A stretch of DNA of 9,761 nucleotides from a bacterium (GTDB lineage Bacteria; Desulfobacterota; Anaeroferrophillalia; Anaeroferrophillales; Anaeroferrophillaceae). The DNA lies in assembly GCA_029940125.1 (NCBI GenBank), contig JAOZRP010000064.1, forward strand, positions 1 to 9,761. The letters are read 5' to 3'. Below the pieces are notes generated by a model, which searched no databases, had not been told where the DNA came from, and worked only from the letters and a program-made list of their open reading frames with translations. The translations under genes and the position numbers were made by a program. Shown piece by piece: positions 1-6,503 of this stretch (the first letter of the stretch is position 1; every line of letters begins with the position of its first letter).

Positions 1-54
1 AGCGGACTGCTGATCGCTGAAGGCGTCCATCAGCAAATGAACGTTTTCGAATAA
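1..54 (+). CDS. C-terminal tail of an unidentified upstream gene
   Basis: Frame 1 is open from the window edge to a TAA at 52-54 and reads SGLLIAEGVHQQMNVFE. Both other forward frames close within the first 20 bases, so this is the only frame that could carry an incoming gene on this strand. In many Gram-negatives the gene before uppS is frr, but this tail does not look like the usual ribosome recycling factor C-terminus, which tends to end in a charged stretch such as KEIMEV. I cannot name the product, and 17 codons are too few to prove coding. If real, it ends 39 bp before uppS and could belong to the same transcript. Confidence 0.3.
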   Translation, partial: SGLLIAEGVHQQMNVFE

Positions 55-93
55 GTACCCGTTGGATTTTTACCAGTACCTTGGTGGATGTAT

Positions 94-828
94 ATGCGGA
101 AAACCCTGGATCGCGATAAGATGCCCCGGCATGTGGCCATTATTATGGACGGCAACGGCCGGTGGGCCAAAAAAAAGCAGCTGCAGCGGATCAAGGGCCA
201 TGAAGCCGGGATCAAGGCGGTGGAGCGGACGGTTGAGTATTGCGCCAAAACCGGGATTCAGGTGTTGACTTTATATGCCTTTTCTTCCGAGAACTGGCGG
301 CGCCCGGCCCTGGAAGTCAGGGCGTTGATGAAGCTGCTGCGGCTTTTCCTGCGCCGGGAAACGGCCCGCTTGATCAAAAACAATATTCGTCTGCAGGCCA
401 TCGGCCAGCTTTACCGATTGGAGCCCGTGGTCCGGGCCGAGTTAAAAAAAGCGATGGATAAAACCTCTTCCTGTACCGGCATGGTTCTTAACCTGGCCCT
501 CAGCTACGGTTCCCGGGATGAAATCATCAGGGCCATGAAACATTTTTTTCAGGAACTGGAATCCGGGGGGAAGGATCTTGCCGCCTTGACCCCCGAAACG
601 TTTCATGACTATCTGGATACTGCCGGTCTGCCGGATCCGGATCTTATCCTGCGCACCGGCGGTGAATATCGACTGAGCAATTTCCTGCTCTGGCAGGCTG
701 CTTATGCCGAGCTGTACTTTTCCGAAACCCTGTGGCCTGATCTGGCCGAGTCTGAACTGGAGGAAATTTTTTTGGACTACCAGCACCGTGAACGGCGTTT
801 TGGCATGATAAGCGAGCAGTTGTCATGA
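94..828 (+). CDS. uppS: Undecaprenyl diphosphate synthase (isoprenyl transferase)
   Basis: Cis-prenyltransferase that condenses farnesyl diphosphate with isopentenyl diphosphates to make the C55 lipid carrier for peptidoglycan and other surface polymers; it acts at the cytoplasmic face of the inner membrane. The family motifs are intact: IIMDGNGRWA (residues 16-25, with the Mg/diphosphate aspartate D19), SSENW (64-68) and RTGGEYRLSNFLLWQ (187-201), followed by E206. D19, R187, R193, S195 and E206 correspond to E. coli D26, R194, R200, S202 and E213 with a constant offset of 7. The 244-residue length is normal. I chose ATG 94 because GGTGG at 83-87 then lies 6 nt upstream; ATG 88 (246 aa) is in frame but abuts that motif. 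The stop overlaps the cdsA start as ATGA. Confidence 0.96.
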   Translation: MRKTLDRDKMPRHVAIIMDGNGRWAKKKQLQRIKGHEAGIKAVERTVEYCAKTGIQVLTLYAFSSENWRRPALEVRALMKLLRLFLRRETARLIKNNIRLQAIGQLYRLEPVVRAELKKAMDKTSSCTGMVLNLALSYGSRDEIIRAMKHFFQELESGGKDLAALTPETFHDYLDTAGLPDPDLILRTGGEYRLSNFLLWQAAYAELYFSETLWPDLAESELEEIFLDYQHRERRFGMISEQLS

Positions 829-1652
829 GCACGCAGGATTCCTGGAAACGCTACCTGCAGACTTCCCGGGTCTACAGCAGCGCGGTGTTTATCCCGCTGT
901 TCATTGCCGTACTGGCTTTGGCGCCTAAATGGTTGTTTTTTTTACTTCTAGCGGGTGCCCTGGCCCTGGCCCTGAACGAATTGTGGTGGATCCTCTGTCC
1001 CGATGAAAGCGGGAAGTTGAAATGGCTGACCTTTGCCCTGTCTTTCGCCCTGGCGGCTTCCTCCTGTTGGGGAGGCATGGTTGGCATGGCCGGCATGTTT
1101 GTGCTGGTGATCATGATTCTGTCCCTGGCGGTTTTGCCGCTGGGCAGCGATGGCAAGGATTTGTCCGTTTTGGGGAGGCTGCTGCTTTTTACCGTGTATC
1201 TTCCCCTGCTGCTCAGCCACCTGCTGCTGGTGTGGGACCTGCCTGACGGCCGCAGCCTGGTGGCGATGGTTTTCCTGGTGACCTGGGGAGGCGACGCTTT
1301 CTCTTTTTATACGGGAAAAGCCTGGGGAAGGCATAAGCTGGCACCAAACATCAGTCCCAACAAAACCATCGAGGGCAGCGTCGGCGGCGTCATCGGCGCC
1401 GGGATTTTCAGCCTGCTGCTGGCGGCAACCGGCCTGGTGTCTCTGCCATGGCTGGTTATTCTGGGTTTGGGAATGGTTGCCAACGTGGTGGGGCAGCTGG
1501 GGGATTTGTTTGAATCTTCGCTGAAGCGGTCTGCCGGTTTAAAGGATTCCGGGATGATTATTCCCGGCCATGGGGGGCTGCTGGATCGGCTGGACAGCGT
1601 TCTGTTTGCCGTGCCGGTCATCTATTACGGCATATGGCTGGTGGCTGGATGA
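825..1652 (+). CDS. cdsA: Phosphatidate cytidylyltransferase (CDP-diacylglycerol synthase)
   Basis: Integral inner-membrane enzyme that makes CDP-diacylglycerol from CTP and phosphatidic acid, the branch point to phosphatidylethanolamine, phosphatidylglycerol and cardiolipin. The CDS family signature is complete at residues 232-257: S-L-K-R, then K-D, then PGHGGLLDRLD. Upstream of it are WGGDAFSFYTGK, the usual G-K/R-H-K-L-A-P cluster, and SPNKTIEG, matching the family's SPKKTWEG block. Most of the remaining sequence is hydrophobic, with about seven or eight likely membrane spans. The 275-residue length is typical. The ATG overlaps the uppS stop by 4 bp (ATGA) and there is no strong ribosome binding site of its own, so translational coupling is likely. 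The end overlaps the dxr start in the same way. Confidence 0.95.
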   Translation: MSTQDSWKRYLQTSRVYSSAVFIPLFIAVLALAPKWLFFLLLAGALALALNELWWILCPDESGKLKWLTFALSFALAASSCWGGMVGMAGMFVLVIMILSLAVLPLGSDGKDLSVLGRLLLFTVYLPLLLSHLLLVWDLPDGRSLVAMVFLVTWGGDAFSFYTGKAWGRHKLAPNISPNKTIEGSVGGVIGAGIFSLLLAATGLVSLPWLVILGLGMVANVVGQLGDLFESSLKRSAGLKDSGMIIPGHGGLLDRLDSVLFAVPVIYYGIWLVAG

Positions 1653-2797
1653 AGAATTTGTCAATCCTGGGGTCAACCGGTTCCATTGGTGAAAACACCC
1701 TTGACCTGGTGCGGCGGTTTCCCGATAATTTCAGGATTTGCGGCCTGGCCGCCGGCGGGAACCTGCCGAAGCTGGTTCAGCAGGCGATGGAATTCCGGCC
1801 CGAAGTTGTTTCCATTCAAACCCCTGAATTGGCGGAACAGCTGGAAAAGGAACTCCGCCGGTCTGACTATCATCCCGATATTGTCTGGGGAGCGGATGGA
1901 CTGGATCATGTTGCCACGCTGGCGGCCGCGGATTTGGTAGTGCTGGCGGTGGTGGGGGCCGTTGGCCTGCGGCCCACCTACAAGGCCCTGCGGGTTGGGA
2001 AAAAAGTGGCTTTGGCCAACAAGGAGTCCATGGTGATGGCCGGCCGGCTGCTCAACGAAACCGCCCGGCGGCATCAGGGTGAAATCCTGCCGCTGGACAG
2101 TGAGCATTCGGCCATCTGGCAGTCTTTGCGCGGTGAGCGGCGTTCGGCTTTGCGGCGCTTGACCCTGACCGCTTCCGGCGGGCCGTTTTTTCGCTTGGAC
2201 AAGGCGGAACTGGTTCATATTACCCCGGAACAGGCGGTTAAGCATCCCCGTTGGGAGATGGGGCCGAAGATCAGCATTGATTCGGCCACCATGATGAACA
2301 AGGCCCTGGAAATTATCGAGGCCCGCTGGCTTTTTGAAGAGGAGCCGGGAAAAATCAACGCCCTTATCCATCCCCAGAGCATCGTGCATTCGCTGGTGGA
2401 ATTCTGCGATGGATCGGTCATTGCCCATCTGGCTCTTCCCGACATGCGCCTTCCCATTGCCTATGCCTTGAATGCCGGTGAACGGTTGGAGCTTGACTTC
2501 CCGGTGCTGGATCTGGCCCGGGAAGGCCATCTTGATTTTTACCCGGTGGACGGCGAGCGCTTCCCGGCCCTGGACCTGGCCCACCAGGCCCTGACCCTGG
2601 GGGACAGCGGCACGGTGGCTTTGAATGCCGCCAATGAAATGGCGGTTTCCCGGTTTATTGCCGGGGAAATCGGCTTCCTTGAGATCACGGAACAGGTGGC
2701 GACGGTACTTGCTTCGGTTGAGGAATGCCGCTTTTCCTCAATCCAGGAAGTCCTTGATTATGATCGTGAGATCAGGTTGTCCATGGGAGCTGAATAA
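1649..2797 (+). CDS. dxr: 1-deoxy-D-xylulose 5-phosphate reductoisomerase
   Basis: First committed enzyme of the MEP isoprenoid pathway: NADPH- and metal-dependent conversion of DXP to MEP, in the cytosol. The N-terminus is the NADPH-binding GSTGSIG loop (residues 8-14). ALANKESMVMAG and LPLDSEHSAIWQ follow, with metal ligands D150 and E152 (same numbers as in E. coli). Then come LTASGGPFF and the block from HPRWEMGPKISIDSATMMNK into LEIIEARWLF, with the third ligand E221. The length is 382 aa, normal for the family. An in-frame ATG at 1634 would add five residues (MAGGW), but 1649 starts right at the family N-terminus, has GGTGG 4 nt upstream and makes an ATGA overlap with cdsA. Its product pathway feeds UppS, encoded two genes upstream. 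Confidence 0.96.
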   Translation: MKNLSILGSTGSIGENTLDLVRRFPDNFRICGLAAGGNLPKLVQQAMEFRPEVVSIQTPELAEQLEKELRRSDYHPDIVWGADGLDHVATLAAADLVVLAVVGAVGLRPTYKALRVGKKVALANKESMVMAGRLLNETARRHQGEILPLDSEHSAIWQSLRGERRSALRRLTLTASGGPFFRLDKAELVHITPEQAVKHPRWEMGPKISIDSATMMNKALEIIEARWLFEEEPGKINALIHPQSIVHSLVEFCDGSVIAHLALPDMRLPIAYALNAGERLELDFPVLDLAREGHLDFYPVDGERFPALDLAHQALTLGDSGTVALNAANEMAVSRFIAGEIGFLEITEQVATVLASVEECRFSSIQEVLDYDREIRLSMGAE

Positions 2798-2821
2798 CTG
2801 ACCAGTGCTGCCGGTAACCGC

Positions 2822-2849
2822 CCATTCGGAAAAATCAGCTTCCGGATGG
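2822..2849 (+). promoter_or_regulatory. 10-bp stem-loop in the dxr-rseP gap
   Basis: CCATTCGGAA (2822-2831) pairs with TTCCGGATGG (2840-2849) with one G-T wobble, leaving an 8-nt loop. It is the only strong structure in the 76-bp gap. No T-run follows on either strand, so it is not a classic intrinsic terminator. It ends 24 nt before the rseP ATG and could act as an mRNA processing or stability element or as a leader structure. The structure is seen in the sequence; the role is a guess. Confidence 0.4.
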
Positions 2850-2873
2850 AAACCAGAAATGGATTGTTGATGT

Positions 2874-3941
2874 ATGTATAATGTGGTTTCAGCTATTGTT
2901 GTTCTGGGGATATTGATTTTTGTCCATGAACTGGGGCATTTCCTGGTGGCCAAGCTCTGCGGCGTCAGGGTGCTGGTCTTTTCCCTGGGCTTTGGTCCAA
3001 AGGTTTTTGGCGTCAAAAAGGGAGAAACCGACTACATTCTTTCCGCCGTTCCCCTGGGTGGCTATGTCAAAATGCTTGGCGAGGGGAAAGACGGCGATGA
3101 TGACTTGTCGGAAGAAGAACGTCCCTTTTCCTACGCGGCCAAGAAGCCCTCCCGACGCCTGGCAATTGTTTTTGCCGGCCCTTTTACCAATATTATTTTT
3201 GCCGCCTTGATTTTCGCCGTGGTTTACGTTTATGGCGTCCCGCTGCTGAACAGCAGGATCGGCGAGGTGAAGCCGGATTTTCCGGCTTTTACGGTCGGCA
3301 TCAAGGCCGGCGACAAGGTGTTGGCGGTCAACGGCCATCCGATTCACAGCTGGGATGAATTGTCAACCATGATCAAGAAGAGCCGCGGCGAGCTGTTGAC
3401 GGTGACGGTTGAGCGGCGCGACGCGACGGAAACCTTCGAGGTTCAGCCCCGGAAAATAGAAACGAAAAACATCTTTGGCGAGACGGTGGTGACCTATGTC
3501 ATCGGAATTACCGCCGCCGGCGAGACGGACATCCTGAAATACCCGCCGGGCAGAGCCCTGCTTCAGGGCGTGAAGGAAACCTGGGACATCATTAAACTGA
3601 CCCTGGTGGGTTTTTTGAAGTTGATTGAACGGGTTATTCCGGCCAAAACCCTGGGCGGCCCGATCATGATTGCCCAGATGGCCGGCCAGCAGGCCAAGGC
3701 GGGCCTGCTGAACCTGCTTTATTTCATGGGCATTATCAGCATCAACCTGGGGATTCTCAATCTTTTTCCCATTCCCGTGCTGGATGGCGGCCATATTGTC
3801 TTCATTCTTATTGAAATGGTGATGGGAAAGCCGGTGAGCATGAAAAAAATGGAGATTGCTCAGCAGGTTGGCCTGTTTATCCTTATTTCGCTGATGATCT
3901 ATGTCTTTTACAATGATTTGACCCGCATTTTTTCCGGATAG
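2874..3941 (+). CDS. rseP: Site-2 intramembrane zinc metalloprotease (RseP family)
   Basis: Membrane-embedded protease that cuts transmembrane segments of substrates such as anti-sigma factors, releasing envelope-stress sigma factors; it may also clear signal-peptide remnants. The first membrane segment carries the HExxH zinc site, HELGH (H18, E19, H22). A GFGPKVFG/VPLGGYVKM block follows, then one PDZ domain (about residues 125-190, ending in the VNGHPIHSWDEL and LTVTVERRD strands). The C-terminal membrane region has NLFPIPVLDGGH, with the third zinc ligand D304, and a final hydrophobic segment. At 355 aa with one PDZ it is the short form; E. coli RseP is about 450 aa with two. The ribosome binding site is weak. 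A 4-codon ATG frame starts 4 nt upstream at 2870 and ends at 2881, overlapping the start. Cluster position after dxr is the usual one. Confidence 0.94.
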   Translation: MYNVVSAIVVLGILIFVHELGHFLVAKLCGVRVLVFSLGFGPKVFGVKKGETDYILSAVPLGGYVKMLGEGKDGDDDLSEEERPFSYAAKKPSRRLAIVFAGPFTNIIFAALIFAVVYVYGVPLLNSRIGEVKPDFPAFTVGIKAGDKVLAVNGHPIHSWDELSTMIKKSRGELLTVTVERRDATETFEVQPRKIETKNIFGETVVTYVIGITAAGETDILKYPPGRALLQGVKETWDIIKLTLVGFLKLIERVIPAKTLGGPIMIAQMAGQQAKAGLLNLLYFMGIISINLGILNLFPIPVLDGGHIVFILIEMVMGKPVSMKKMEIAQQVGLFILISLMIYVFYNDLTRIFSG

Positions 3942-3947
3942 CTGCTT

Positions 3948-4676
3948 ATGTACACTTTGGCCGTTGACAGCAGCACCTCCCTTTCTTCCGTTGTCGTTCT
4001 TGAAAATTCTACGGTTCGTGCTCAACTGATTCAGACAGTTCACACTACCCATTCAGACTGTCTGATGCCGGCGATTGAAACGGTGCTGCAATGTGCCGGT
4101 ATTGACCGTGAGGAGCTTGATCAGCTGGTGGTCTGCCGGGGGCCGGGTTCTTTCAGCGGACTGCGAATTGGCATCGCGGCAATGAACGGTTTGGCCATGG
4201 CCTTGAAAGTGCCGCTCTTTTCCTTTGTTAATCTTGACTTGATGGCATTGCAGTTTTCCTGGTGGCGGGGGGTGGTCTGCCCGGTGGTTGACGCCCGCAA
4301 AGGGCAGCTGTACTGGGCCCTGTATGCCACCGGCGGCCCCGGCAGCTGGAAAAAAATTAGCGACTATGCCGTTGATGATCCCGAGGTGGTCGTTTCCCGG
4401 CTTCAGACTGCCGATGCGCTGATCGTGGGGCCGGGAGTGGACGGCTATCGCGGTGATCTGACGGCGGCAGCGGCGGAACCGCTCCATCTGCTGGGGCTGC
4501 CTGCGGGCATGATGAACCTGGCTCTGGTGAATGAACTGCTGCCAGGTGCTGATCGCGAAACAGACGGGGAAAATACCGACCGCGCTCTGGTTCTGCCGCT
4601 TTATATCCGTCCCTCAGATGCCGAAATAAACCTGGCCAAACGCCATGCCGGACAGGAAAACCGTCGCGGCCAGTAG
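3948..4676 (+). CDS. tsaB: tRNA t6A biosynthesis protein TsaB (YeaZ family)
   Basis: Non-catalytic partner of TsaD in the complex with TsaE that places the threonylcarbamoyl group on A37 of ANN-decoding tRNAs, in the cytosol. It has the ASKHA-fold N-terminus (LAVDSST, residues 4-10), the conserved HSD-x-L-x-P segment (H35-P41), the hallmark GPGSFSGLRIG (65-75) and the VDARKGQLYWALY block near 116-128. The length of 242 aa fits the family (about 220-240). The degenerate C-terminal half, without metal-binding residues, separates it from TsaD. It starts 6 bp after the rseP stop and has no clear Shine-Dalgarno sequence, so it is probably cotranscribed with rseP and coupled to it. It is the last gene of the + strand cluster. 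Confidence 0.92.
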   Translation: MYTLAVDSSTSLSSVVVLENSTVRAQLIQTVHTTHSDCLMPAIETVLQCAGIDREELDQLVVCRGPGSFSGLRIGIAAMNGLAMALKVPLFSFVNLDLMALQFSWWRGVVCPVVDARKGQLYWALYATGGPGSWKKISDYAVDDPEVVVSRLQTADALIVGPGVDGYRGDLTAAAAEPLHLLGLPAGMMNLALVNELLPGADRETDGENTDRALVLPLYIRPSDAEINLAKRHAGQENRRGQ

Positions 4677-4755
4677 ATGGTCATGTTAAAGCTGCGCAGG
4701 CAAGCGAGCGCCAGAAAAGGCTGAAAACAGTACCAGTGACTATATGCAGGTTCCT

Positions 4756-4794
4756 AACCGGGCAATACGGTTTTTAACTGGAAACGATCCGGTT
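4756..4794 (+). promoter_or_regulatory. Tandem short stem-loops before the antiporter gene
   Basis: Within the 132-bp gap after tsaB there are two adjacent small hairpins. AACCG (4756-4760) pairs with CGGTT (4768-4772), which runs into a T5 stretch. AACTGG (4776-4781) pairs with CCGGTT (4789-4794) through one G-T. AACCGG (4756-4761) can also pair perfectly with CCGGTT (4789-4794), so the two layouts exclude each other. The first hairpin plus T-run could be a weak terminator for the tsaB transcript. The whole could be an attenuator-like leader, since the AAGGA ribosome binding site is at 4801-4805. Stems are short, so this is tentative. I saw no convincing -35/-10 pair in the gap. Confidence 0.25.
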
Positions 4795-4808
4795 TTCCTT
4801 AAGGATTA

Positions 4809-6503
4809 ATGCACCCCATGAATGCTATCTTAGCGGTGAGTTTTCTGGTGGCTGCCGGCATGCTTGGCGGACTGGTTGCCAGGCGTTTTCGCCTGCCTTC
4901 GGTGACCGGAAACATCGTCGTGGGCGTGCTGATCGGCCCGTATGCCTGTCAGCTGCTCAGCCACGAAATGGTCTACCAGACCCTGCAGCCGGTTTCGGAA
5001 ATCGCCCTCAGCCTGATTGCGGTAACGATTGCCGCTCATCTGCGCATCAAACGTCTGGCCGGGGAGAAATTCCAATTTTTTCTGGTTGCCTTGCTGCAGG
5101 TTTTTGGCGCCTTTGCCGCGGTTTTTTTTATTGCCCGTTTTTTATTGGGAGACTGGCGAATATCCATGCTGCTGGCCTGCATCGCGGTTTCAACCGCTCC
5201 GGCCGCTACCCTGGCGGTGATCAGGGAAACCGAGGCCAAGGGGCGGTTGGTAAACACGTTGCTGGCTGTGGTCGCCCTGGACAACGTTCTGGCCATTGTT
5301 CTCTACGTGGTGGTTTCTTTCCAGGTTGGCGGAGCAATGTTGGGGGGAGATGCCGCTTCCCTGCATGTCCTGCTGCTGGATGTCAGCCGGGTTCTTGGCC
5401 TTTCCCTGCTTCTTGGAGCCCTGGTCAGCGCGGCGCTGCTGTTTTTATCCCGATGGATGCGGGAAAAAAGTCATTACGTGGCCAGCATTATGCTGGCTAT
5501 ATTTTTTACCACCGGCATTTCATCCTGGCTGCATATTTCACCCCTGCTGCCGAACATGACGGTAGGTTTCCTGATCAGCAACCTTTCGCCGCTGCGCCGG
5601 GAAATTCTTACGGCGCTTGATGATCTTGAACCATTGATTTTTATTTCTTTTTTTACCCTGGCCGGTACTCACCTGAATGTTGCTCTCCTCCCTCACATGG
5701 GGCTTCTGGGCGTTGCCTACGTCCTGGCCCGCTATGGCGGCAAGCTGGCCGGTTCCTGGCTGGCCTCCTTCCTGGTTCGCTTTCCGGCGGTGGTGCGCAA
5801 TCATCTGGGCTTCTGCCTGATTCCCCAGGCCGGGGTGGCCATTGGCCTGCTGGTGGCGGTGCAGGAAAACCAGCTTTTTGCCGTTTATGAACCGTTGATT
5901 ACCGCGGTTGTCCTGGCTTCCATTGTGATCAGCGAGTTGGCCGGGCCGCTCATCGTCAAAAAGGTACTGGTGCATACCGGCGAAGCCGGCCAGGAGGGCG
6001 CTCGGCTGTTCGGCGTCGTACCCCGCCGGGGGATTGTCATCCCCTTGAAATCGGTGGAAAAATGGGCGGTTATTGAAGAACTGGTGGATTATGCCATTAA
6101 GGTTTATGGATTGGCGGCGGAACAGCGCCAGGCCCTGCTGTCTTCCGTCATTGAACGGGAAAAATCCTTGAGCACCGGCATCGGCAAAGGTATTGCCATC
6201 CCCCACGGCACCATCAGCCAGGGGCGGTCGATCATGGGCGTGATGGGGGTCAAGCCTGAAGGAATCGATTTTCACTCCCTGGATGGGGGCAAAAGCAGGA
6301 TTATCATCTTGATGATTATTCCGGAAGGATGCTTTCGCGACCACCTGCTGGTGCTGGCGGAGATCTCCAAAGTTATGAGTCGTCCGGAAGTGGTGGAACG
6401 GGTGGTGCGCAGCCATGATCAGGAGGAAGTCTATCATATCCTGTTCAGCGAGGAAAAACAGCCGGGAGATTATTTTGTCGAGGAAGGGATGTCGAGGGGG
6501 TGA
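4809..6503 (+). CDS. CPA2-type cation/proton antiporter fused to a PTS EIIA domain
   Basis: Residues 1 to about 384 form a multi-span membrane domain of the Na+(K+)/H+ exchanger (CPA2/Kef-like) family. Visible are FRLPSVTGNIVVGVLIGP (residues 26-43), a STAPAATLAVIRE segment, and VALDNVLAIV, where D158-N159 sits at the place of the paired acidic ion-binding residues. After a linker of about 35 residues, residues 419-560 match the fructose/nitrogen-type EIIA fold: STGIGKGIAIPHGT with phosphoacceptor H466, then GIDFHSLDG and LVLAEISKVM. The likely role is inner-membrane K+ or Na+/H+ exchange controlled by phosphorylation of the EIIA domain; ion and direction are not readable here. There is no TrkA-N domain. 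The start is ATG 4809, with AAGGA 3 nt upstream; ATG 4818 (MNAILAVSFL) is in frame with 12-nt spacing and equally plausible. The 3' end overlaps the convergent M20 gene by 34 bp. Confidence 0.9.
   Translation: MHPMNAILAVSFLVAAGMLGGLVARRFRLPSVTGNIVVGVLIGPYACQLLSHEMVYQTLQPVSEIALSLIAVTIAAHLRIKRLAGEKFQFFLVALLQVFGAFAAVFFIARFLLGDWRISMLLACIAVSTAPAATLAVIRETEAKGRLVNTLLAVVALDNVLAIVLYVVVSFQVGGAMLGGDAASLHVLLLDVSRVLGLSLLLGALVSAALLFLSRWMREKSHYVASIMLAIFFTTGISSWLHISPLLPNMTVGFLISNLSPLRREILTALDDLEPLIFISFFTLAGTHLNVALLPHMGLLGVAYVLARYGGKLAGSWLASFLVRFPAVVRNHLGFCLIPQAGVAIGLLVAVQENQLFAVYEPLITAVVLASIVISELAGPLIVKKVLVHTGEAGQEGARLFGVVPRRGIVIPLKSVEKWAVIEELVDYAIKVYGLAAEQRQALLSSVIEREKSLSTGIGKGIAIPHGTISQGRSIMGVMGVKPEGIDFHSLDGGKSRIIILMIIPEGCFRDHLLVLAEISKVMSRPEVVERVVRSHDQEEVYHILFSEEKQPGDYFVEEGMSRG

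Noticed and set aside
1673..2584. 303-codon open frame on the - strand opposite dxr
   Set aside because: It lies wholly inside dxr, whose motifs are complete. Its translation is rich in Q, G, H and R and shows no recognisable domain, as expected for an antisense shadow in GC-rich sequence.
2870..2881. Four-codon ATG frame overlapping the rseP start
   Set aside because: Too short to be called a gene and without a clear ribosome binding site; likely chance.
4677..4808. Promoter for the antiporter gene in the gap after tsaB
   Set aside because: TATATG at 4741-4746 could serve as a -10 box, but no -35-like hexamer sits at the proper distance, so I do not call it.
5538..6437. 299-codon open frame on the - strand opposite the antiporter
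   Set aside because: It is a shadow of the strongly supported antiporter-EIIA gene. Its translation is H/Q/N-rich and lacks any family motif.
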